Of a stretch of 64,000 nucleotides of DNA, positions 34,703-42,830 are shown piece after piece (positions within the stretch are counted from its first letter, which is position 1; each line of letters begins with the position of its first letter). Source of the stretch: Photobacterium marinum. Lineage in GTDB: Bacteria > Pseudomonadota > Gammaproteobacteria > Enterobacterales > Vibrionaceae. The translations under genes were made by a program, and so were the position numbers. The notes below the pieces were generated by a model that did not search any database, was not told where the DNA came from, and saw only the letters and a program-made list of their open reading frames with translations. The stretch is taken from assembly GCF_000331515.1 (NCBI RefSeq), contig NZ_AMZO01000006.1, positions 186,001-250,000 on the forward strand, in the 5' to 3' direction.

Positions 34703-35992
34703 TTATGATTCCGGTGACTTTGGGAGGAGTTGGTTTAGCAACATGGTAATGATTGTTCCTGTGGTAATGCCGGAGTGAAACAAGGGGCTGAGGGTATCGG
34801 GGAGGTGCTGAACCAGCCGAGGCTCAAAGGTTACCGATAAACCCGCCGAAAGACCGGTACAGATCACCAGCGCGTTGCGTTTGGTGTCTGAGGTTTTTAT
34901 CAGCATCCGAATTCCGGTATAGGCAATCATGCCAAACATTATCAGGCCAACTCCGCCAATAACAGGTTTTGGGATGGTGATGGCCAGAGCGGCCAGTTTG
35001 GGGATGAAGCCGGCTAAGATCAACAATCCGCCGGTGGTGGCAACCACATATCGGCTGGCAACGCCGGTAATGCCAACGATACCGACATTCTGACTGAAAG
35101 AGGCCAGCGGCATTGCTGTTAACAGTGCAGCAATGGTGCTTCCCAGGCCATCGGCAGTAACTCCCCGTTTAAGGTCTCGGCCGCTGACGGAAACATGGCA
35201 GTTGTTGCCCAGCGCAATGAAGTCACCGGCGGCCTCAGCGACCACAACAAGATATACCAGGCTCATCGCGATAACGGCTTCGACGGAGAACGAGAAACCA
35301 TATTTCATGGGCTCCGGTCTGCTGAACCAGGGTGTTTGGAAAAGAGCTTCCGGCTCAACCATTCCTGTTATCAGTGCTGTTAAATAGCCTCCTGCCAGGC
35401 CGGTAACAATAGCTGCTGCGGAAACTGTCTGGCGGCAGAAAACCGAAACAAGAATAACAATGGTGAGCGATACGGCGGCCAGCGCCAGTTTAGGTATAGA
35501 TGCAAATTCGGCATGGGTGGCCGGTGCATCGCCGATCCAGTTGACGGCGACCGGGAGGATAGTCAGGCCGATGAGAGTGACCACGACACCGCTTACAAGT
35601 GTGGGAAACAACTGGCGGACTTTATCCATGCAGAAGCCTGCTCCTATGACAATCAGTGAGCCGACAAGTGCTGCTCCCATAATGCCGTTGGCACCACCAT
35701 CCTTGCCAATCGCAATGGCGACGCCGATAAAGGCGAAGCTGGAGCCCATGACGACAGGCAGGCGGATCCCGATAGGGCCGAGGCCAAGGCTTTGAATGAT
35801 GGTTGCGATACCAGATGCCAGTAGCGAGGCATTAATTAAGGTAATGATTTCGTCGGAGGGAAGGCCTATGGCGCTGCCGACGAGCAGTGGAACAGCCATG
35901 ATGCCCCCAATAGATGCAAGCAGATGCTGGATGGCCAGTATGAGCATCTGGCCGGGAGGCGGGAGATCATTGAGGCCATAAAGCAGTTTCAT
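34703..35992 (-). CDS. NCS2 family purine (xanthine/urate) permease
   Basis: A 429-residue membrane protein with 12-14 hydrophobic helices. NCS2 features are visible: LILAIQHLLASIGGIMAVPL near the start, the substrate-region GLGPIGIRLPVVMGSSFAFI, and the signature region around SFSQNVGIVGITGVASRYVV with its conserved Asn-Val-Gly. Such proteins import xanthine, urate or uracil with protons or sodium. It overlaps xdhC by 4 bases and follows the xdh genes, so xanthine or hypoxanthine is the likely cargo. Confidence 0.9.
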   Translation of the reverse strand: MKLLYGLNDLPPPGQMLILAIQHLLASIGGIMAVPLLVGSAIGLPSDEIITLINASLLASGIATIIQSLGLGPIGIRLPVVMGSSFAFIGVAIAIGKDGGANGIMGAALVGSLIVIGAGFCMDKVRQLFPTLVSGVVVTLIGLTILPVAVNWIGDAPATHAEFASIPKLALAAVSLTIVILVSVFCRQTVSAAAIVTGLAGGYLTALITGMVEPEALFQTPWFSRPEPMKYGFSFSVEAVIAMSLVYLVVVAEAAGDFIALGNNCHVSVSGRDLKRGVTADGLGSTIAALLTAMPLASFSQNVGIVGITGVASRYVVATTGGLLILAGFIPKLAALAITIPKPVIGGVGLIMFGMIAYTGIRMLIKTSDTKRNALVICTGLSAGLSVTFEPRLVQHLPDTLSPLFHSGITTGTIITMLLNQLLPKSPES

Positions 35993-36789
35993 TTGTCGCT
36001 TATTTGTTGGTGTTGAGGTTGATTTTGGTAATGAACGATCAGCTGAGCGGCAATTGAGACGGCAATTTCCGACGGATGCTTGCCTTTGACTGCATTAAGG
36101 CCGACAGGGCAGGTTATCTTATCTATTACCTCCTGGCTGAAACCACTCTGGCTGAGTTGGTGACGAAATCTTTCACATTTGGTCGCAGAGCCAATTAAAC
36201 CGAAATAAGCAAAGTCATTGCGCTTGAGAATGGCTCTAGTGATCTCGAAATCCAGCTGATGGTTGTGGGTCATTACCAGATAGTAACTTGCAGTCGGTAT
36301 TTGGCTGATTTCGGTAACCGGATCATCACTGACCGACTTTGTCACACTTGTTGGAATATGTTCGGGAAACACATGGCTGCGCGAGTCAATCCAGGTGATC
36401 TGAAATGGCAGCGTTGAAATGATTTTTATCAGTGCTTTGGCTACATGCCCTGCTCCAAATAATGCCAGATGGAAGTGGTTTCGGACGACTGGTTCGAAAC
36501 TCAGTGTCGTGATACCACCGCAACACTGTCCGAGGCGGGCACTGAGGTTGAATGTTTCCAGTTTTAATTGGTTTTCTCCTTCCTCCAGCATCTCCCGCGC
36601 AATTTCTATCGCCTTGAATTCCAGTCGGCCGCCACCGACAGAAGCAATAACAGAATCCTGGGTGACCAGCATTTTCGCCCCGATATCTCTTGGTACCGAG
36701 CCCCTGTTTTCCAGCACTGTGACTATCACACATGCCAGACCCTGGTCATAAAAACTGGCGAGTTCGTATATCCAGTTATCATCAGGCAT
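35989..36789 (-). CDS. xdhC: XdhC, molybdenum-cofactor insertion chaperone for xanthine dehydrogenase
   Basis: A 266-residue XdhC/CoxI-family protein that binds and sulfurates molybdenum cofactor and inserts it into xanthine dehydrogenase. The N-terminal part has VTVLENRGSVPRDIGAKMLV and SVGGGRLEFKAIEIAREML, and the Cys pair in GQCCGGITTLSFEP. The C-terminal NAD(P)-like fold begins LALFGAGHVAKALIKIISTL. It overlaps the permease gene downstream by 4 bases and lies 68 bases after xdhB. Confidence 0.92.
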   Translation of the reverse strand: MPDDNWIYELASFYDQGLACVIVTVLENRGSVPRDIGAKMLVTQDSVIASVGGGRLEFKAIEIAREMLEEGENQLKLETFNLSARLGQCCGGITTLSFEPVVRNHFHLALFGAGHVAKALIKIISTLPFQITWIDSRSHVFPEHIPTSVTKSVSDDPVTEISQIPTASYYLVMTHNHQLDFEITRAILKRNDFAYFGLIGSATKCERFRHQLSQSGFSQEVIDKITCPVGLNAVKGKHPSEIAVSIAAQLIVHYQNQPQHQQISDK

Positions 36790-36857
36790 AGCAAAATCCT
36801 TGAGTCCGTTAGCCTAAATAGAAAAGCAGATCTGCATGGTCAGTAACAGTGGCTGGG

Positions 36858-39218
36858 TTATGTCTTGGGTTTTTGCAGACTTTTGATCGCCCACAGCACG
36901 CGTTCCGGGGTTGCTGGAGTATCGAGCTTAGGGATTTCACCACTTTCGGAAGTATAGGAAATCGCATTTTTCAGTGCACTTAACACCGAGATCGCCAGCA
37001 TGAAAGGAGGTTCCCCGACCGCTTTGGAATGGAAAATGGTTTCTTCCGGGTTGGTGTTATGCTCCAGTAGTTGTGTTCGAAATTCGACGGGAATATCGGC
37101 AATAGTCGGGATCTTGTAGTTGGCCGGGCTGTTGGTGCTTAGTCTGCCATGCTTATCCCAGATGAGTTCTTCTGATGTGAGCCATCCGACCCCCTGGATA
37201 AATCCGCCTTCTACCTGACCTTTGTCCAGCGCCGGGTTCAGCGATGAGCCAACGTCATGGCACAGATCTGCGCGTAATATTTTGTATTCACCTGTCAGGG
37301 TATCAATAATGACTTCGGAGCAGGCGGCCCCAAAGGCGTAGTAATAAAAAGGATGTCCCTGTGCTGTGTTTTCATCGTAGTGAACGCCGGGTGTGCGGTA
37401 AAAGCCTGTGCTTGATAGCGAAATCTGATGCAGGTACGCCAGTGCTATCAGGTTGGCAAAAGGCATCACCTGCTTGTCGATGTGAACTGATCCATTGCGG
37501 AAGCTGATTTGTTCTTCTGCGACATGAAAATGTTCACCGGCAAATGTGATCAGGCGCTGTTTAATCGCTCTGGCGGCAGTTTGTGCCGCTTTGCCGTTTA
37601 GGTCGGCACCGGAGGAAGCCGCTGTTGCCGAGGTATTCGGCACTTTGTCGGTGGCGGTATCCGTGATTTGGATCTGGTTGATATCGACCTGAAATTCTTC
37701 CGCCACAATCTGGGCAATTTTGGTGTTCAGCCCCTGCCCCATTTCTGTCCCGCCGTGATTGAGATGGATACTGCCATCGGTATAGATATGGATCAGGGCA
37801 CCGGCCTGGTTTAGGAAAGAGGCTGTAAAGGAAATACCGAATTTGACAGGGGTGAGCGCCAGCCCTTTTTTCAGTATCGGACTGTTTTTGTTGAAATCGC
37901 TGATTGCTTTGCGCCGGGCATGATAGTCACTGCTGGTTTCTAATTGTTCGGTAATTTTATTTAGCAAGTTATGTCTTACTTCCTGGCCATAGTGGGTGAT
38001 ATTGCGCCCTTCGCCGTCGTAATAATTTAACTTGCGGACTTCGAGCGGATCTTTGCCAAGCCTGCTGGCAATTTCGTCCATAACCGTTTCAATGGTGACC
38101 ATAGCCTGAGGTGCTCCAAATCCACGGCAGGCGGTATTCGAAGCGATATTGGTTTTGCAGCAGTGGGCGGTAATGCTGACGTCACCCAGATAGTAAGCAT
38201 TGTCACAGTGGAACATGGCGCGGTCGATAATGGCTGCCGAGAGATCCGGCGAGTAACCGCAGTTGCTCGCCAGTGTGATGTCAGCGCCTATGATCCTGCC
38301 ATCATCGTCGAAACCAACCGTGTAGTGATTACAGAAAGGATGGCGTTTTCCTGTCATCATCATATCTTCGGTTCGGTAAAGACGGATTTTCGTCGGCTTC
38401 CCGGTGAGGTGAGCAGCTAAAGCCGCCATACAGGCGGGCCCCGCCGCCTGAGTCTCTTTGCCTCCGAAGCCACCGCCGATCCTGCGGGTATCGACAACCA
38501 CGTTACGCATTGGAGTGCCCAAAATTTTGGCGACCTGTTTTTGCACATCGGTCGGGTTTTGGGTTGATGCGTAAACCACCATGCCGCCGTCCTCAGTTGG
38601 CACAGCAAAGCTGGCATGGGGCTCTAAATAGAGGTGTTCCTGTCCGCCGATGTGAATTTCACCACTCAGAATATGGGGAGCTTTGCTAATCGCATTTTTC
38701 GCATCTCCCCGTTTTTGCCAGTGGCTGTCGTTAACGAAGTGATTTTTCGCCAGGGCGGTTTTGATATCGAGAATTGCAGGAAGCGGCTGGTATTCGATAA
38801 TGGCTTCCTGAGCGGCTAAATAAGCTGTTTCGGGATCAGTGGCAGCTACAAGCAGTACGGGCTGACCAACGTATTCTACTTTACCGTCAGCTAAGAGAGG
38901 GTCGCCGGGGAAAATGGTGCCGATATCGATTTCTCCGGGAATATCACTGGCACTGATTACTTTTTCCACGCCCTCAAAATCATAGCAGGGGCTGGTATCT
39001 ATTCTTGTGATTTCAGCATGGGCATGGGGACTGAGTAGGGCATAGAGGTGGAGTTGGTCGGGAAACTCAGGGCGATCGTCAACATAAATCGCTTCGCCGC
39101 TGGCATGTTTGACGGCACTTTCGTGGCGGACGCTGTGGCCGACGCCGGTCGATAATTGTTGCTCACTTCCCGAGGCTAGGCTGTCAGCCTCTGAGGGAGA
39201 ATGTTTGCGACTAGCCAT
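36858..39218 (-). CDS. xdhB: XdhB, xanthine dehydrogenase molybdopterin-binding subunit
   Basis: A 786-residue large subunit that oxidises hypoxanthine to xanthine and then to urate at a molybdenum centre. The start has GVGHSVRHESAVKHASGEA and YVDDRPEF as in the family. Key pieces include VDTRRIGGGFGGKETQA, the Mo-cofactor contact, ACRGFGAPQAM with the substrate-binding Arg, GGTEMGQGLNTK, and near the end the catalytic Glu in KAVGEPPFMLA. Length matches bacterial XdhB. It overlaps xdhA by 8 bases. Sulfuration would depend on XdhC. Confidence 0.95.
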   Translation of the reverse strand: MASRKHSPSEADSLASGSEQQLSTGVGHSVRHESAVKHASGEAIYVDDRPEFPDQLHLYALLSPHAHAEITRIDTSPCYDFEGVEKVISASDIPGEIDIGTIFPGDPLLADGKVEYVGQPVLLVAATDPETAYLAAQEAIIEYQPLPAILDIKTALAKNHFVNDSHWQKRGDAKNAISKAPHILSGEIHIGGQEHLYLEPHASFAVPTEDGGMVVYASTQNPTDVQKQVAKILGTPMRNVVVDTRRIGGGFGGKETQAAGPACMAALAAHLTGKPTKIRLYRTEDMMMTGKRHPFCNHYTVGFDDDGRIIGADITLASNCGYSPDLSAAIIDRAMFHCDNAYYLGDVSITAHCCKTNIASNTACRGFGAPQAMVTIETVMDEIASRLGKDPLEVRKLNYYDGEGRNITHYGQEVRHNLLNKITEQLETSSDYHARRKAISDFNKNSPILKKGLALTPVKFGISFTASFLNQAGALIHIYTDGSIHLNHGGTEMGQGLNTKIAQIVAEEFQVDINQIQITDTATDKVPNTSATAASSGADLNGKAAQTAARAIKQRLITFAGEHFHVAEEQISFRNGSVHIDKQVMPFANLIALAYLHQISLSSTGFYRTPGVHYDENTAQGHPFYYYAFGAACSEVIIDTLTGEYKILRADLCHDVGSSLNPALDKGQVEGGFIQGVGWLTSEELIWDKHGRLSTNSPANYKIPTIADIPVEFRTQLLEHNTNPEETIFHSKAVGEPPFMLAISVLSALKNAISYTSESGEIPKLDTPATPERVLWAIKSLQKPKT

Positions 39219-40653
39219 AATTGGTCACCCTGATTTCAGTTTGGCGATGCTGTTGTTCGATGAAGAAGCGCCAGAGCATGTTAGCGGCGACTTCTCGACG
39301 ATAGGCGGCACTGGCCCGCAGGTCTGAAATTGGACTGAAATCGGAATCCAGCGCGTGAATTGCTTCGTTGATGGTTTCATGGCTCCAGCTATTGCCGACG
39401 AGCTTTTTTTCACAATGGCGGGCGCGTTTGGGGATCTCGGCCATGCCGCCAAAGGCAATACAGGCTGAAGTGACGATGCCGTTTTCGATGCCGATATTGA
39501 AGCCGCCACAGACAGTTGAAATATCGTCGCCAAGGCGTTTCGATACTTTGTAGGCTCGGAATTCACTTGGTCCGTTTGGTTTTGGGATGCTGATTTTTTC
39601 GATAAATTCCGAGGGTAAAACTGCGGTTTTTTTATATCCCATGAAAGCGCGTTCAATCGGCAGTGTCCGTGATTCTATGTCCCGGTGCAGGGTAATGTCG
39701 GCTCCGAGTGCGATCAGCAGCGGCGGGGTATCACCAATCGGAGAGGCATTGGCGATATTGCCGCCTAAGGTGCCAAGATTGCGGATCTGCTGTGAGGCAA
39801 AGCGGTCGAGCATCGCACCGAAATCGGGATAATATTTTTTAAGGATGTCGTAGCAGTCACTGAGTGGGACATTGGCTCCGATAATGATCTGATCATCTGT
39901 TTCGATAATGTTTTTCATATCAGCTACCTGGCTGATATCGATCAGGGGAGCGATTTCACGGTGGCGTTGAGTGACCTCCAAAGCCAAATCTGTACCTCCG
40001 GCGACAATCTTTGCCAGTGGCTCCATCAGGAGTAGTTTTGCCAGCTCATCGGTGGAGGTGGGGATATAACAGAATCGATTGTCCTGTTCGATGCTGCCGG
40101 GCTCATTTTGAATGCTGCTGAGAATACCGACAGTGGATTGCATCTTTCTGTCAAAGTGATCGTCAAAAGGAGCCCTTTCACCTGCCGATAGTGCTGCATC
40201 AAGGATTGGACGATAACCGGTACAACGGCAGAGGTTTCCGGCCAATGCTGAGATAACGTCTTGCCTTTTAGGGCGGGGAGTGTTTTTACACAGCGCAAAC
40301 ATCGACATCGCTACGCCTGGTGTGCAAAAGCCGCATTGAGAGCTGTGATGATCAAGCAGTGCCTGCTGAATTGGGTGGAGTGAGCCATCTTGTTCTTTTA
40401 GCCCTTCAACCGTGATTAATTGTTTGCCGTGGAGGGCGGAAACAAAAACCAGGCATGCATTGACCGCACGGTAAAAAAGTTTGCCGTTGACCAGTTCGCC
40501 CAGTACCACAGTGCAGGTTCCGCAATTACCTGAACCGCATCCCTCTTTGGTGCCGATTTTATGGATCTGTGTTCGCAGGTAATTCAATACCGTCATTTCG
40601 GGCGGGAGTTGTTCTTCTTCCCGAAGTTCATGGTTGAGTAAGAACTTAATCAA
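39211..40653 (-). CDS. xdhA: XdhA, xanthine dehydrogenase small subunit (2Fe-2S and FAD)
   Basis: A 480-residue electron-transfer subunit. The plant-ferredoxin-like 2Fe-2S cluster uses Cys39, Cys44, Cys47 and Cys67 (EGCGSGNCGTCTVV). The second cluster uses Cys107, Cys110, Cys142 and Cys144 (SQCGFCTPGV and NLCRCTGYRP). The FAD domain starts about residue 175 with KIVAGGTDLALEV and has RNLGTLGGNIANASPIGD. The C-terminal CO-dehydrogenase-flavoprotein domain closes the protein. It is the first gene of the xdhA-xdhB-xdhC-permease operon. Confidence 0.95.
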   Translation of the reverse strand: MIKFLLNHELREEEQLPPEMTVLNYLRTQIHKIGTKEGCGSGNCGTCTVVLGELVNGKLFYRAVNACLVFVSALHGKQLITVEGLKEQDGSLHPIQQALLDHHSSQCGFCTPGVAMSMFALCKNTPRPKRQDVISALAGNLCRCTGYRPILDAALSAGERAPFDDHFDRKMQSTVGILSSIQNEPGSIEQDNRFCYIPTSTDELAKLLLMEPLAKIVAGGTDLALEVTQRHREIAPLIDISQVADMKNIIETDDQIIIGANVPLSDCYDILKKYYPDFGAMLDRFASQQIRNLGTLGGNIANASPIGDTPPLLIALGADITLHRDIESRTLPIERAFMGYKKTAVLPSEFIEKISIPKPNGPSEFRAYKVSKRLGDDISTVCGGFNIGIENGIVTSACIAFGGMAEIPKRARHCEKKLVGNSWSHETINEAIHALDSDFSPISDLRASAAYRREVAANMLWRFFIEQQHRQTEIRVTNYG

Positions 40654-40844
40654 GAGAACTCCTTGGATCTGGCTTAGTTGGCATTCATTTTTGACTTACA
40701 CAAGTATGGCAGTTTTACGGGCAGTATCAGGCCGACTGGTGGAAGATCTTATGGGTGATAAATGCGAGGTTTAGTACACTGTCACCAATGTTTTTCAGCT
40801 CCGGTTTTTCCATAAATCCGGTTTTTCACAAATGAAGGTAAAGC

Positions 40845-41849
40845 ATGGCAATCCCGGCAGAGATTTTGCGAGCAGAGATCTTGCAAAAAGTTGTTCAGGC
40901 TGTTGATGCCGAAAGCATACAGCAAACCCAAGTTATCCAGTCGCTCTGGGGGGGCTATGGTGAGTTATTTCGTGCAACCCTAACTGGTGGACGCTACGCG
41001 TCAGTGATCGTAAAACACATCAGGTTGCCTCAACCGGAAAATCATCCGCGCGGATGGAATACCGCTCTTTCTCACCAGCGAAAATTGCATTCTTATCAGG
41101 TTGAGGTGAACTGGTATCAGCAGTTTGCTAATCAGTGTGCACCTGAGTGTCCGGTGCCTCGTTGTCTGTTTGTTGAAGCGCAGGATGAGGAAATCTTACT
41201 GGTTCTGGAGGATCTCGGAACACTTGGTTTCAGTGAGGTTCACAAAGCTGCGAACTCTGTGCAGGTAAAAGCCTGTCTGAGCTGGTTGGCACATTTTCAT
41301 GCACAACACCTGGGCATTGAGCCTGACGGATTGTGGCAGACCGGAACCTATTGGCATCTGGAGACCCGCCCTGATGAGCTGAAAGCATTGATGGATGAGC
41401 CTCTTAAACAAGCCGCCGGGTTGATTGACCAGTCTTTGAAGCAATGCCGTTATCAGACTCTGGTTCATGGTGATGCCAAGCTGGCGAACTTTTGTTTTAC
41501 TCCTGACGGCAGCAAAGTTGCGGCGGTCGATTTTCAATATGTCGGTAAAGGTTGTGGAATGAAAGACGTGATTTTGTTCATCAGCAGCAGTGTGCCGTTT
41601 GAAGAATGCCCGCAGCGTGTTCCGTCACTGTTGGATCACTATTTCGATGAGCTAAAACGAGCACTGGCTGACTTTCAGCCGCAGGTTGAGCCGAATCAGG
41701 TTGAGCAGGAATGGCGGCCGCTCTATTGCGTGGCATGGGCCGATTTTCAACGATTCGTTAAAGGTTGGTGCCCGGATCACTGGAAAATCAATCCCTATAC
41801 TGAAGCGTTGACCCGACAGGCTCTGGTGCAACTGGGAGTGTTGTTATGA
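40845..41849 (+). CDS. Phosphotransferase of the ecdysteroid-kinase-like / aminoglycoside-kinase fold
   Basis: A 334-residue kinase-like protein. The catalytic loop is TLVHGDAKLANFCF (H-G-D-x-x-x-x-N) and the metal-binding segment is VAAVDFQYVGKGCGMKD, where DFQ replaces the usual DFE/DWE, as in the EcKinase family. The N-terminal lobe has SLWGGYGELFRATL as the nucleotide loop and VIVKHIRLP with the ATP-binding Lys. It overlaps the inositol-monophosphatase-family gene by 4 bases (ATGA). The pair suggests phosphorylation and dephosphorylation of the same or related small molecule, but none is known. Confidence 0.82.
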   Translation: MAIPAEILRAEILQKVVQAVDAESIQQTQVIQSLWGGYGELFRATLTGGRYASVIVKHIRLPQPENHPRGWNTALSHQRKLHSYQVEVNWYQQFANQCAPECPVPRCLFVEAQDEEILLVLEDLGTLGFSEVHKAANSVQVKACLSWLAHFHAQHLGIEPDGLWQTGTYWHLETRPDELKALMDEPLKQAAGLIDQSLKQCRYQTLVHGDAKLANFCFTPDGSKVAAVDFQYVGKGCGMKDVILFISSSVPFEECPQRVPSLLDHYFDELKRALADFQPQVEPNQVEQEWRPLYCVAWADFQRFVKGWCPDHWKINPYTEALTRQALVQLGVLL

Positions 41850-42760
41850 TTTTAATGGTTGATGATCTTGAGTTGTTACTTGAACAGGCAACAGAAGCCG
41901 CGTTAAAAGCCGGTAAATTTATCGCCGGCTTTGACCGGACGCAGTTGCAAGTTAACCATAAAGCTGGCGGAACCAGTTTGAGCGCTCAGGTAGTGACTCA
42001 GGTTGATCTGGATAGTCAAAAGCTCATTTTTGAAGTACTTGAGCCGGGTATTGAAAAGTACGATTTAGCGCTATTGGGTGAAGAAAATGCCAGCGAGAAT
42101 GATGTCTCCGGGCATGCCCGATTCAGAAAATCGCATTTCTGGTGTATCGACCCTCTTGATGGCACTTTGCCTTTTATTGAAGGTTCAGATGGTTTTGCGG
42201 TTTCCATTGCTCTGGTGGCGCAGTCTGGCTGGCCGGTGCTTGGTGTGATTTACAATCCGGCGACAGGGGATCTCTATCAAGCGCTTAATCCGCTTAATGC
42301 ACCGGAGAAAAGACTGGTGCTGAAAAACGGTGAGCTTTGGCTGGGCAAAGAGAACAACTGTATTTTTACCTTGTTTGTCGATCGCAGTTTTCAGTCTGAT
42401 CCGCGCTATCCGGTTTGTATCGAACAGCTCGAAGCTCTGGTTCATCAACAGGGTTTGGATGGTATGCAAGTGGTTAATACCTGCGGTGCGGTGATGAACG
42501 CGATTGGGGTGATGGAAAATGCGCCTGCCTGTTATTTCAAACTACCCAAGCCGTGTAAAGGCGGTGGCAGCCTGTGGGACTTCAGTGCGACGGCGGCGAT
42601 CGCTCAGGCTTGCGGTGCCGTCAGTGCTACAGATGTTTTCGGTGCATCCTTGGATCTGAATCGCAGAGATTCAAACTTTATGAATCACAAAGGGGCAATT
42701 TACAGCAGCGGCGTAAACCACCAAGCTGTGCTGCAACTGGCTCAGGAATGCGACCAGTAA
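41846..42760 (+). CDS. Inositol monophosphatase family protein
   Basis: A 304-residue lithium-sensitive-type phosphatase. Metal ligands appear in LLGEENASE (the Glu), in CIDPLDGTLPFIEG (Asp-Pro-Leu-Asp-Gly-Thr) and in GGSLWDFSATAAI (Trp-Asp). This set also fits CysQ-type 3',5'-bisphosphate nucleotidases, so the substrate could be inositol phosphate, PAP or another sugar phosphate. It is translationally coupled to the upstream kinase-like gene and ends before a strong terminator. Confidence 0.88.
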   Translation: MILMVDDLELLLEQATEAALKAGKFIAGFDRTQLQVNHKAGGTSLSAQVVTQVDLDSQKLIFEVLEPGIEKYDLALLGEENASENDVSGHARFRKSHFWCIDPLDGTLPFIEGSDGFAVSIALVAQSGWPVLGVIYNPATGDLYQALNPLNAPEKRLVLKNGELWLGKENNCIFTLFVDRSFQSDPRYPVCIEQLEALVHQQGLDGMQVVNTCGAVMNAIGVMENAPACYFKLPKPCKGGGSLWDFSATAAIAQACGAVSATDVFGASLDLNRRDSNFMNHKGAIYSSGVNHQAVLQLAQECDQ

Positions 42761-42778
42761 GACATGTCATGAAATGAA

Positions 42779-42805
42779 AGGACGGAGGCCGTGAGGCCTC
42801 GTCCT
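42779..42805. terminator. Terminator between the phosphatase and di-heme protein genes
   Basis: AGGACG / CGTCCT outer stem, a one-base bulge and AGGCC / GGCCT inner stem around GTGA. GTTTAATG follows on the plus strand and TTTCATTT on the minus strand, so it likely serves both converging genes. Confidence 0.75.
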
Positions 42806-42830
42806 GTTTAATGATTACCAATATTATTTC

